Source of the DNA: Clostridia bacterium | GTDB lineage: Bacteria; Bacillota; Clostridia; TANB77; CAG-508 | Length of the DNA: 33,007 nt | NCBI GenBank assembly: GCA_017434295.1 | Contig: JAFRFO010000038.1 | Span: 1 to 33,007, forward strand | Reading direction: 5' to 3' | In this document: in pieces, positions 25,699-33,007 of the stretch | Layout of the letters: each line of letters opens with the position of its first letter | Numbering within the stretch: position 1 is the stretch's first letter | Program-made: the position numbers and the translations under genes | The notes under the pieces: generated by a model | Seen by the model: the letters and a program-made list of their open reading frames with translations, nothing else | What the model was told of the DNA's origin: nothing | Database searches by the model: none

Positions 25699-25799
25699 CG
25701 GTCAGTTGGTTCCGGGTTTAGATTGACCGAAATGGTCAGTTAGTTCTGGGTTTAAATTGACCGAAATGCGCCAATAGGTTCCAGTTTTAAACGGGCGCA
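25699..25799. repeat. Three tandem hairpin repeats between rimP and nusA
   Basis: Copies at 25699-25729, 25733-25763 and 25767-25799, spaced about 34 bases. Copies 1 and 2 have GGTCAGTT / (G/A)ATTGACC stems; copy 3 has a different stem, TGCGCC / GGGCGCA. The loop core GGTTCCGGGTTTA is kept in altered form (AGTTCTGGGTTTA, AGGTTCCAGTTTTA). No T run, so they are not ordinary terminators. Confidence 0.85.
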
Positions 25800-25822
25800 C
25801 AATAATATAAGGAGGAATAAAA

Positions 25823-26980
25823 ATGAAAGCAATAGATAATAAAGAATTAATATTATCATTAGAGGATTTAGAAAAAGAAAGAGGAATTAAAAAAGAATAT
25901 GTATTAGAAGCAATAGAAACAGCATTAGTTACAGCATATAAAAGAAACTTTGATTCCTTAGAAAATGTAAAAGTTGAAATGGACAGAAAAACAGGAGCAA
26001 CACATATATATAGTATAACAGATGTTGTAAAAAAAGCAGGAGATGAAGTTCAAGAAATCAGTTTAAAAGATGCACAAAAAATCAACAAAGACTTAAAAGT
26101 AGGAGATAAAGTTGAAATAGAAATAGTTCCTAAGAACTTTGGAAGAATCGCTGCACAAACAGCAAAACAAGTTATTATTCAAAAATTAAGAGAAGTAGAA
26201 AGAGATATAATTTATACAGAATTTAATGATAGAAAAGGAGAAATAGTAACTGGACTAGTTCAAAAAGCTGATAAAAATATAGTAATATTAGACTTAGGAA
26301 AGCTAGAAGGAGTAATGCCTACAAAGGAACAAATTCCTACTGAAACATATAGAGTAAATGATAAAGTAAAAGGATATGTATTAGATGTAGAAAGAGGAGC
26401 AAAAGGAGCACCACAAGTGCTAGTATCAAGAAGCCATCCTGATTTTGTAAGAAAGCTATTAGAATTTGAAATTCCAGAAATATATGAAGGAGTTATAGAA
26501 ATAAAGAGTGTTTCTAGAGATCCAGGATATAGAAGCAAAGTTGCAGTTTATTCTCCAGATCCTAACATTGACCCAGTTGGTTCATGTGTAGGACAAAAAG
26601 GTGTTAGAATTCAAAATGTAATAAATGAATTAAATGGAGAAAAAATAGACGTAATTGAATGGAACGAAGATCCAGCAATATATATTTCTGCAAGTTTATT
26701 ACCAGCAAAAATATTAGCTGTAGATATAAAAGAAGAAGAAAAATTTGCACAAGTAATTGTACCAGATGATCAGCTATCTTTAGCAATTGGAAAATCAGGC
26801 CAAAATGCAAGACTTGCAGCAAGATTAACAAATTGGAAAATAGATATTAAATCAGAATCTCAATTTAGAGAAATGTTAGAACAAGCACAAAATGAAGACG
26901 CAGAAAAAGTAGAAATTGATGAAGAAAAAAATACAGAAAATGATGAAATAAAAGAAGAAACGTTAACAACAGAAGAATAA
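25823..26980 (+). CDS. nusA: Transcription termination/antitermination factor NusA
   Basis: 385 residues: N-terminal RNAP-binding domain (KEYVLEAIETALVTAYKRNF), S1 domain (about 135-200, GEIVTGLVQKADKNIVILDLG) and two KH domains (GSCVGQKGVRIQNVINELNGEKIDVIEW; LSLAIGKSGQNARLAARLTNWKIDI), then an acidic tail. RBS AAGGAGG. Modulates pausing and termination. Directly followed by ylxQ; the usual ylxR between them is absent. Confidence 0.97.
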   Translation: MKAIDNKELILSLEDLEKERGIKKEYVLEAIETALVTAYKRNFDSLENVKVEMDRKTGATHIYSITDVVKKAGDEVQEISLKDAQKINKDLKVGDKVEIEIVPKNFGRIAAQTAKQVIIQKLREVERDIIYTEFNDRKGEIVTGLVQKADKNIVILDLGKLEGVMPTKEQIPTETYRVNDKVKGYVLDVERGAKGAPQVLVSRSHPDFVRKLLEFEIPEIYEGVIEIKSVSRDPGYRSKVAVYSPDPNIDPVGSCVGQKGVRIQNVINELNGEKIDVIEWNEDPAIYISASLLPAKILAVDIKEEEKFAQVIVPDDQLSLAIGKSGQNARLAARLTNWKIDIKSESQFREMLEQAQNEDAEKVEIDEEKNTENDEIKEETLTTEE

Positions 26981-27036
26981 AATAACTTTACCTAAAGTAT
27001 ATTTTAAAGGACAAATAAAAAATAAGAGGTGTAATA

Positions 27037-27358
27037 TTGATTAATAAAAAAATATTAGGTTTACTTCGGACTGTCTGCAAGAGCAAGGAAAATATCTTTT
27101 GGAGCAGATAGCGTAAAAGAAGAAATAGAAAAAAGAAAAGCAAATTTAATAATTGTATCATTGGAAAGCTCTGAAAGAACAAAAGAAAAGTTCAAAAAAT
27201 TATGTTGTGAGTATAATATTCCAATTATAATAGATGGAACAATTGAAGAGTTAAGCAAAGCAATTGGAAAAGAAAACAAAGCAACTTTTGCAGTAAAAGA
27301 TGTAAATTTAGCAAACGAAATAAGAAAGATTTATAATGGGGGTGAAGTTATTGGGTAA
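27037..27358 (+). CDS. ylxQ: YlxQ-like L7Ae/L30e RNA-binding protein, needing a +1 shift at CGG
   Basis: Start TTG 27037 with AAGAGGTG 6-7 bases upstream. [10 protein letters not shown], then an extra C gives CGG (27067-27069), and the unshifted frame ends 14 codons later at TAG. Dropping the C gives [31 protein letters not shown], the family pattern (LLGLAxRAGKLxxG). The corrected product is 106 residues, the normal size. It is L7Ae-like and probably binds kink-turn RNA. The end overlaps the infB start by 8 bases, so translation to the end of ylxQ may help infB initiation. Confidence 0.87.
27067..27070 (+). other. ylxQ: CGGA +1 recoding site in ylxQ
   Basis: TTA CTT C GGA CTG TCT: in-frame CGG ten codons after the start; skipping the C restores the conserved LLGL sequence. 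Confidence 0.8.
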
Positions 27359-30308
27359 GATAAAAATACATGAAATAGCTAAAAAGCTAGGCTTAACCAG
27401 TAAAGAAATAATTGAAAAAGCAAATGAATTAAACATTGAAGCAAAAAGCCATATGAGTGGCGTATCAGATGAAGATGCTAAAAGAATAGAAGATAGTTTA
27501 AAAGGTAGAAAAACAAAAACGTCTGAAGAGAAAAAAGATAAACCTAAAAAAGAAGCAGTTAAAAAGGAAAGTAATAAAGCTTCTAAAAAAGAAGAAGAAA
27601 AAGCGCCTGTTATTATTAGAAGAGAAGTAATAATAACAGAAAATGATGCTGCTCAAAAAAAGGCAGAAAAACAAGTTAAAGATACAAAAAATAATAACAT
27701 AGGTTTTGTAGAAAGAAAACAAAATAAAGATTATAACATTGTTTATAGAAATAAACAAACCAAACCAATGACTGTAAACGAATTGTTTGGATTAAAACCT
27801 AAAAAAGAGGAAGCAAAACCAGAAAAAACTGATGTAGTTCAAGAAAAATCTAATAAAGTTGTTAAAGAAGAGGCTCTTAAAAACACAGAAAAATCAGATG
27901 ATAATACAAATGTTGATGATAAAGAAAGAAATTCATTTGCAAGTAGAGAAAATAAATCAAATTTTGATAACAGAGAAAGAAGACAAAACCAAGGATTTGA
28001 AGGAAGAGATAGAAGAACAAATCAAGGGTTTGAAGGTAGAGATAGAAGACAAAATCAAGGTTTTGAAAATAGAGATAGAAGACAAAATTTTGATAATGAT
28101 AGAAGAGGTCAAAATGGCTTCAGAAATGGTCAAAACAACATGAACAGACCAAATAATAATAGATTTAATAATAAATCAGGATTTGGTAATAATAATGGTA
28201 ATGCAAGAAGACCATTAGATGATAGAGGAATTGAGAAGAACATAAAAAATATAATGGCAGATACTGTTGTTGAAAAAGAAAATACAAGAGATTTCAATAA
28301 ATCAATTGATAAAATGAAAAACAACAGTAAATTTGATGAGAATAGAGGAAATAAAAAATCTAAAAACAAAAAAGGAAATAATAATAGTTTTGATGAAGGT
28401 AAATTAAAGAGCTTAAAACAACAAAACAGATTATCTAGTATGTTTGATGATGAAAGTGATGGCGGAATGCTAGATTACTATGATTTATCAACACAAAGAA
28501 ATAGAAAATCTAAGAAGAAACAAAAAGATGGTGGAGAAAGCAAGCAAAAAATCTTCAAATTAACTGAAATAACAATTCCAGAAACAATTACTGTAAAAGA
28601 CTTAGCAGCTGAACTTAAAAAGACTGCATCTGAAGTTATTACAAAATTAATGGGATATGGAATAATGGCTACATTAAACAACGAATTAGACTTTGATACA
28701 GCATTTTTAGTATCAGAAGAATTTGGTGTAAAAGCTATTAAGAAAGAAACCGTAACAGAGGAAGATATCTTATTTGATGATTCAGAAGATAAGGAAGAAG
28801 ATTTACAAGTAAGACCTCCAGTTGTTGTAGTTATGGGACACGTAGACCATGGTAAAACTTCACTTTTAGATGCAGTTAGAAAAACAAATGTAATAGAAGG
28901 TGAAGCTGGTGGAATTACACAAGCAATTGGTGCATATAAGGTAAAAATTAATGATAGAGAAATTACATTCTTAGATACACCAGGACACGAAGCATTTACA
29001 GCAATGCGTGCTAGAGGTGCTCAAATAACAGATATAGCAATACTAGTTGTAGCTGCAAATGATGGAGTAATGCCTCAAACAATTGAAGCTATTAACCACG
29101 CGAAATCAGCAGGAATACCAATAATAGTAGCAGTAAACAAAATAGATTTACCAGACGCAAATGTAGATAAAGTTAAACAAGAATTAATGACTTATGAATT
29201 AGTTCCAGAAGAATGGGGTGGAGACACAATTTATGTACCAATATCAGCTAAAAAAGGTGAAAACATTGACCAATTATTAGAGATGGTATTGTTACAAGCT
29301 GATGTGTTAGAATTAAAAGCAAATCCAAATAAACAAGCCAAAGGAACAGTAATTGAAGCAAGACTTGATAAAGCAAAAGGAGCAATTGCAACAATGCTTG
29401 TACAAAGAGGAAAATTAGACGTAGGAGATACAATAGTTGTTGGTTCTTCAATTGGTAGAATTAGAGCAATGAAAGATGATAAAGGTAAGAAAGTAAAAAC
29501 TGCTGGACCATCTACACCAGTTGAAATCATGGGATTAACAGACGTACCTCAAGCAGGAGACACTTTCTATGAAGTAAAAGACGAAAAAACAGCTAAACAC
29601 TTAATAGAAAGAAGAAAAATGCAAGACAGAGAAAAAGCAATAAATTCAAATACAAAAGTAACATTAGACAATTTATTCAGTCAAATGGAAGCAGGAAAGC
29701 TAAAACAATTAAATTTAGTAATAAAAGCAGATGTACAAGGATCTGTAGAAGCAGTAAAACAATCATTAGGAAATCTTAAAAATGAAGAAGTGAAAGTAAA
29801 TGTTGTTCATGCTGCAGCAGGAGCTGTAAACGAATCTGATGTAACACTTGCAAAAGTTTCAAATGCAATTATTATAGCATTTAATGTAAGACCAAACCCA
29901 GCAGCAAAAGAAATGGCAGATAAAGATGAAGTTGAAATAAAACAATATTCAGTAATTTATCAAGCAATTGAAGATGTAGAAGCAGCATTAAAAGGAATGC
30001 TTGCACCAAAATATGAAGAAAAAGTTATTGGTACAGCGGAAATTAGAGAAACTTTCAAAATTTCAAATGTTGGTACAATTGCAGGATGCTTTGTTCTTAC
30101 TGGAAAACTTGAAAGAAATGCAGGAGTTAGAATTATTAGAGATAATGTAGTAGTTCACGAAGGTCATTTATCTACTTTAAAAAGATTTAAAGATGAAGCA
30201 AAAGAAGTATCAAAAGGCTTCGAATGTGGTGCTCAAATTGAAGATTATAATGATATTAAAGTAGGAGATACTATTGAGGCATTTGTAATGGAAGAGATTA
30301 AGAGATAA
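27351..30308 (+). CDS. infB: Translation initiation factor IF-2
   Basis: 985 residues. TTG 27351 is taken as start because GGGGGTGA lies 8 bases before it; an ATG at 27336 in the same frame lacks an RBS and would overlap ylxQ more. IF2_N domains ([19 protein letters not shown]) come first, then a long basic linker with an 11-residue tandem repeat ([11 protein letters not shown], three copies plus a degenerate fourth, nt about 27990-28095). The G domain follows: [29 protein letters not shown]-terminal fMet-tRNA-binding domain intact. Guides initiator tRNA to the 30S subunit. Confidence 0.97.
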   Translation: MGKIKIHEIAKKLGLTSKEIIEKANELNIEAKSHMSGVSDEDAKRIEDSLKGRKTKTSEEKKDKPKKEAVKKESNKASKKEEEKAPVIIRREVIITENDAAQKKAEKQVKDTKNNNIGFVERKQNKDYNIVYRNKQTKPMTVNELFGLKPKKEEAKPEKTDVVQEKSNKVVKEEALKNTEKSDDNTNVDDKERNSFASRENKSNFDNRERRQNQGFEGRDRRTNQGFEGRDRRQNQGFENRDRRQNFDNDRRGQNGFRNGQNNMNRPNNNRFNNKSGFGNNNGNARRPLDDRGIEKNIKNIMADTVVEKENTRDFNKSIDKMKNNSKFDENRGNKKSKNKKGNNNSFDEGKLKSLKQQNRLSSMFDDESDGGMLDYYDLSTQRNRKSKKKQKDGGESKQKIFKLTEITIPETITVKDLAAELKKTASEVITKLMGYGIMATLNNELDFDTAFLVSEEFGVKAIKKETVTEEDILFDDSEDKEEDLQVRPPVVVVMGHVDHGKTSLLDAVRKTNVIEGEAGGITQAIGAYKVKINDREITFLDTPGHEAFTAMRARGAQITDIAILVVAANDGVMPQTIEAINHAKSAGIPIIVAVNKIDLPDANVDKVKQELMTYELVPEEWGGDTIYVPISAKKGENIDQLLEMVLLQADVLELKANPNKQAKGTVIEARLDKAKGAIATMLVQRGKLDVGDTIVVGSSIGRIRAMKDDKGKKVKTAGPSTPVEIMGLTDVPQAGDTFYEVKDEKTAKHLIERRKMQDREKAINSNTKVTLDNLFSQMEAGKLKQLNLVIKADVQGSVEAVKQSLGNLKNEEVKVNVVHAAAGAVNESDVTLAKVSNAIIIAFNVRPNPAAKEMADKDEVEIKQYSVIYQAIEDVEAALKGMLAPKYEEKVIGTAEIRETFKISNVGTIAGCFVLTGKLERNAGVRIIRDNVVVHEGHLSTLKRFKDEAKEVSKGFECGAQIEDYNDIKVGDTIEAFVMEEIKR
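27990..28095 (+). repeat. infB: 33-bp in-frame tandem repeat in the IF-2 linker
   Basis: Three near-identical units of 33 bp encoding [10 protein letters not shown] plus T or Q, and a decayed fourth. The Arg/Gly-rich linker is prone to length change. Confidence 0.8.
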
Positions 30309-30325
30309 ATTACTTTTGTCTAAAT

Positions 30326-30359
30326 GAATCGGAATTACAAATTAATATAATTCTGATTC
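30326..30359. promoter_or_regulatory. Hairpin between infB and rbfA
   Basis: 12-bp stem GAATCGGAATTA / TAATTCTGATTC with one G-T pair and a 10-base loop. No T run; possible RNA processing or attenuation site. Confidence 0.5.
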
Positions 30360-30384
30360 TAATTATGAAAGGAAAGAGAGTTTT

Positions 30385-30735
30385 ATGCCAAATAGTAATA
30401 GAAATGAAAGAATAAATGAAGAATACAGAAAAGAAATCAGTAATATAATAGATAATAAATTAAAAAATCCAAATGTTACTGGTTTAATAAGTGTTACAAA
30501 AGTAAAAGTAACACCAGATTTAAAATTTGCAAAAGTATATGTAAGTATTCTTAATTCTAAAAATATAAAAGAAACTTTGGCTGGTTTAAAGAAATCATCT
30601 GGTTTTGTAAGAAGTGAGTTAGCTAGAACAGTTAATTTAAGAAATACGCCAGAGATTATCTTTGAATTAGATGAATCTTTAGAATATGGTGCTAGAATTG
30701 ATAGTATACTTAAAGATATTATGCCAAAAAAATAA
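30385..30735 (+). CDS. rbfA: Ribosome-binding factor A
   Basis: 116 residues with the KH-like RbfA fold: RNERINEEYRKEISNIIDNKLKNPNVTGLISVTKVKVTPDLKFAKVYVSIL and the C-terminal PEIIFELDESLEYGARIDSIL. Needed for late 16S 5' processing of the 30S subunit. RBS AAGGAAAGAG. Follows infB as is usual. Confidence 0.95.
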   Translation: MPNSNRNERINEEYRKEISNIIDNKLKNPNVTGLISVTKVKVTPDLKFAKVYVSILNSKNIKETLAGLKKSSGFVRSELARTVNLRNTPEIIFELDESLEYGARIDSILKDIMPKK

Positions 30736-30797
30736 AATTGCCTTCGGGGCCGGGGCATTTGGCAATATTGCCATTGGAGCCGGGTTCATTTGGCAAT
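30736..30797. repeat. Two tandem type II hairpin repeats between rbfA and nrnA
   Basis: Copies at 30736-30766 and 30767-30797. AATTGCC / GGCAAT-type stems enclose TTCGGGGCCGGGGCATT and ATTGGAGCCGGGTTCATT. Loop core TTGGnnCCGGGTT as in the GGTCA-stem copies. Confidence 0.8.
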
Positions 30798-30836
30798 TTC
30801 GAAATGGATAAAAAATTAATTAGAGAGGAATAAAAT

Positions 30837-31790
30837 ATGACTTTAGATAGTATTTTAGAAGAAATAAAAAAAGCTAATAGCATTGTTATTCTAACACACG
30901 AAACACCTGATGGAGATGCTATTGGTAGTAGCTTAGCAGTAAAATTAGCATTAGATAATTTTGGGATAAAGGCAGATGTAATAATACCTGAATATTCAAG
31001 AGTTTTTAAATTTTTACCTGGAACAGAAGATATTCTTACTGAGTCAGAAATTGATAGATATGATTTAGCAATATCATTAGATTGTGCAACATTAAAAAGA
31101 TTAGCAGGTGGAGAATATTTTGAAAATGCAAGAAAAACAATTGTAATAGACCATCATGGAAGTAACAATATGTATGGAGATTTAAACTATGTAAATCCAG
31201 TATCTCCAGCATGTTGCGAAATACTTGCAGGTATATTTGATTATTATAATATGGAAATAACACAAGATATAGGAAAATGTTTATTAACAGGAATTATTAC
31301 AGATACAGGTGGGTTTAAATACCCGGCAACCACTGCAGAAACATTTGAATTTACTGCAGAGTTATTACGCAAAGGAATTAATGTTTCAGACATTTATAAA
31401 AGAGTAATGCAAACTGTTTCTTTTGCTCATTTTGAATTAGCAAAAAAAGTAATGGATAGATTAGAAATATTGGAAGATGGTAAAGTTACTTTTACATACA
31501 TAAATAAAGAAGATGAAGAAGAAGTTAATGCAGAGCCTGGAGATCACGAAGGATTAGTAGAAATTGGAAGAGATATAGAAGGTGTTGAAGTTTCTATATT
31601 TATTAGACAAAGTGAAAAAGGAAAAGATGAATACAAGGCTTCTTTACGTTCATCAGACTATGTAAATGTTTCTGATGTTTGTATAATGTTTGCTGGAGGA
31701 GGACATCCTAGAGCCGCAGGAGCAACAGTAAAAGGAACTGTTGAAGAAGTAAAACAAAAACTATTAAAAGAAATTAAAAAAGTATTGTAA
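30837..31790 (+). CDS. nrnA: DHH/DHHA1 phosphoesterase, NrnA-type
   Basis: 317 residues: THETPDGDAIGSSLAVKLAL, ISLDCA, the DHH motif (VIDHHGSN), TDTGGFKYPATT and the DHHA1 end GGGHPRAAG. NrnA enzymes degrade nanoRNA and pAp; some relatives act on cyclic dinucleotides. In Firmicutes it commonly sits between rbfA and truB, as here. RBS AGAGAGGAA. Confidence 0.93.
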   Translation: MTLDSILEEIKKANSIVILTHETPDGDAIGSSLAVKLALDNFGIKADVIIPEYSRVFKFLPGTEDILTESEIDRYDLAISLDCATLKRLAGGEYFENARKTIVIDHHGSNNMYGDLNYVNPVSPACCEILAGIFDYYNMEITQDIGKCLLTGIITDTGGFKYPATTAETFEFTAELLRKGINVSDIYKRVMQTVSFAHFELAKKVMDRLEILEDGKVTFTYINKEDEEEVNAEPGDHEGLVEIGRDIEGVEVSIFIRQSEKGKDEYKASLRSSDYVNVSDVCIMFAGGGHPRAAGATVKGTVEEVKQKLLKEIKKVL

Positions 31791-31841
31791 AATATAAAAA
31801 CAAATAGTAAATTACAAGGCTAAATAAATAGGATAGTGTAT

Positions 31842-31895
31842 TATAATAAACTATTTAATTAGAATAAAAAGCTAATTATAAATAATTAGCTTTTT
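31842..31895 (+). terminator. Terminator-like hairpin directly before truB
   Basis: A TATAAT at 31842-31847 without a clear -35 is followed by a perfect 13-bp stem AAAAAGCTAATTA / TAATTAGCTTTTT (31866-31895) with a T run. Then comes the RBS GTGGAGAT and truB. It could end the nrnA transcript or attenuate truB. Confidence 0.7.
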
Positions 31896-31912
31896 AAAAA
31901 AGTGGAGATAAA

Positions 31913-32785
31913 ATGGATGGAATTATATTAATAAACAAAACTAAGGGATGTACTTCACATGATGTTGTATATAAAGTAAAAAAAATGTTAAATGAAAAAG
32001 TTGGACATACAGGTACTTTAGACCCAATGGCAACAGGAGTTTTGCCATTATTAATAGGTAAAGGTACACTTTGTTCAAAATATTTAATAAATCATGATAA
32101 AAAATACCAAGTGGTACTTCAGCTTGGAAAAAAGACTACAACAGCTGATAGTGAAGGAGAAATAATAGAAGAAGATATTATAGAAGTACAAATGCTAGAT
32201 GAAGTAAATATTACAAAAGTATTAAAATCATTTATAGGACAACAAGAGCAAATTCCACCAATATATTCTGCAATAAAAGTAAATGGAAAAAAACTATACG
32301 AATATGCTAGAAGTGGACAAAAGGTTGAAATAAAGCCTAGAACGATAGAAATTTATGATATAAAGTTATTGAACATTAATAAAGAATTAAAACAAATATC
32401 TTTTGAGGTATCTTGTTCAAAAGGAACATATATTAGAAGTTTATGTGAAGACATTGCTAAATCTATGCACACAATAGGGTTTATGCAAGAATTACATAGG
32501 ATTCAAGTAGGCAATTTTAAAATAGAAGATACAATAACAGTAGATGAACTAGAAGCTAAATTTAAAGAAAATACTATAGAAAAATCAAAATCTTTTATTT
32601 CAATAGAACAGTTATTTAACCAAAATGAAAAAATAGAATTAGATAACAAAAAATTACAACTTTTTATAAATGGAGTTAAACTATCATTTGATATGCCAGA
32701 TGGTGTATATAGAATATATAATAAGGCTTTTGTAGGGATAGGAATAGTAGAAAAAGGATTGCTTAAAAGAGATATAGTTTTATAA
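31913..32785 (+). CDS. truB: tRNA pseudouridine-55 synthase
   Basis: 290 residues. MDGIILINKTKGCTSHDVV, the catalytic motif GHTGTLDPMATGVLPLLIGK (Asp in TLDP), PPIYSAIKVNGKKLYEYAR and CSKGTYIRSLCEDIA. A PUA-like C-terminal domain closes the protein. Makes Psi55 in the T loop of tRNAs. Last gene of the cluster. Confidence 0.95.
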   Translation: MDGIILINKTKGCTSHDVVYKVKKMLNEKVGHTGTLDPMATGVLPLLIGKGTLCSKYLINHDKKYQVVLQLGKKTTTADSEGEIIEEDIIEVQMLDEVNITKVLKSFIGQQEQIPPIYSAIKVNGKKLYEYARSGQKVEIKPRTIEIYDIKLLNINKELKQISFEVSCSKGTYIRSLCEDIAKSMHTIGFMQELHRIQVGNFKIEDTITVDELEAKFKENTIEKSKSFISIEQLFNQNEKIELDNKKLQLFINGVKLSFDMPDGVYRIYNKAFVGIGIVEKGLLKRDIVL

Positions 32786-32820
32786 AAAAATAAAATACAT
32801 AAGATTTTTTCAAAAAAAGG

Positions 32821-32850
32821 TTGACAAATGGGTGGAAAATAGGTTAAAAT
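32821..32850 (+). promoter_or_regulatory. Promoter of the tRNA genes
   Basis: TTGACA (32821-32826), 17-18 bases and TTAAAA/TAAAAT (32844-32850), 27 bases before tRNA-His. Confidence 0.65.
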
Positions 32851-32876
32851 AATATATGTGCTTAAACTGAGTACAT

Positions 32877-32954
32877 GGTGGATGTAGCGTAGTTGGTTAA
32901 CGCGCCAGTTTGTGGCACTGGAGACCGTGGGTTCGAGTCCCATCTTCCACCCCA
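32877..32954 (+). tRNA. tRNA-His (anticodon GTG)
   Basis: Includes G-1 opposite C73, D arm GCGT/ACGC, anticodon stem CCAGT/ACTGG with loop TTGTGGC, T arm GTGGG TTCGAGT CCCAT and encoded CCA. The acceptor stem GTGGATG / CTTCCAC has a T-T mismatch at pair 6:67. Confidence 0.93.
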
Positions 32955-32968
32955 TTTAATTTATACAT

Positions 32969-33007
32969 TGGACTGTAGCCAAGCGGTAAGGCACCAGACT
33001 TTGACTC
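32969..33007 (+). tRNA. tRNA-Gln (anticodon TTG), cut by window end
   Basis: TGGACTG, TA, a D arm GCC/GGC and the anticodon loop CTTTGAC (TTG). The 3' half lies outside. Confidence 0.85.

Noticed and set aside
25699-25799. Tandem repeats as a CRISPR array
   Set aside because: Units are adjacent hairpins without unique spacers and no cas genes are present.
27859-28143. 94-residue ORF overlapping infB
   Set aside because: Shadow of the repetitive IF-2 linker in another frame; no RBS.

Overview
The window is AT-rich and looks like a low-GC Firmicute, probably an uncultured gut Clostridia-type lineage. The evidence is strong AGGAGG-type ribosome binding sites, TTGACA/TATAAT promoters with 17-base spacers, AGA as the main Arg codon, a heterodimeric ABC exporter, a LexA repressor, a DUF4179 anti-sigma protein and the conserved rimP-nusA-ylxQ-infB-rbfA-nrnA-truB cluster. 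UGA is used as a stop (for example after lysC), so the stop code is standard.

Layout. 1-3445: decayed mobile-element end (broken tyrosine integrase, DUF1016/YhcG nuclease, unknown membrane protein, SEC-C remnant). 3733-6999: secreted GH3 beta-N-acetylhexosaminidase, YgjV-like membrane protein with a structured leader, 42-residue membrane peptide. 7062-9291: prfB and a short aspartokinase. 9345-12221: two convergent genes of richer, foreign-looking composition, an internally deleted AAA/M41 protease pseudogene and a PIN-PhoH ATPase, followed by a 209-bp nested inverted repeat. 12651-18225: lexA, ABC exporter pair, CobW-type GTPase. 18285-21826: M14 peptidase (minus strand), tmRNA, LysR regulator and split chromate transporter. 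21841-25128: tiny transcript, ECF sigma/anti-sigma pair, membrane glycosyltransferase. 25248-32785: translation/transcription operon. 32877-33007: tRNA-His and the start of tRNA-Gln.

Main discovery candidate. Four otherwise intact conserved genes (prfB, an M14 carboxypeptidase, a chromate transporter half and ylxQ) each have one extra C exactly at a codon boundary, in front of a GGN glycine codon. The ribosome therefore meets an in-frame CGG, and only a +1 shift (CGGN read as one codon, or the C skipped) restores the protein. By eye I find no other in-frame CGG in the roughly 8,500 codons of the resident genes. The only other one is in the foreign-looking phoH. All four corrected lengths are exact codon multiples, and the corrected residue is Gly at a position that is usually Gly in three of the four families. 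I propose CGG-dependent +1 recoding, for example by a quadruplet-reading tRNA-Gly or loss of the CGG-reading tRNA-Arg. In prfB it would act in addition to the classic CUU-UGA autoregulatory shift.

A second layer is a family of about ten 31-base intergenic hairpins. They share a loop core (TTGGnnCCGGGTT) while their stems differ, and one copy has a rebuilt stem.
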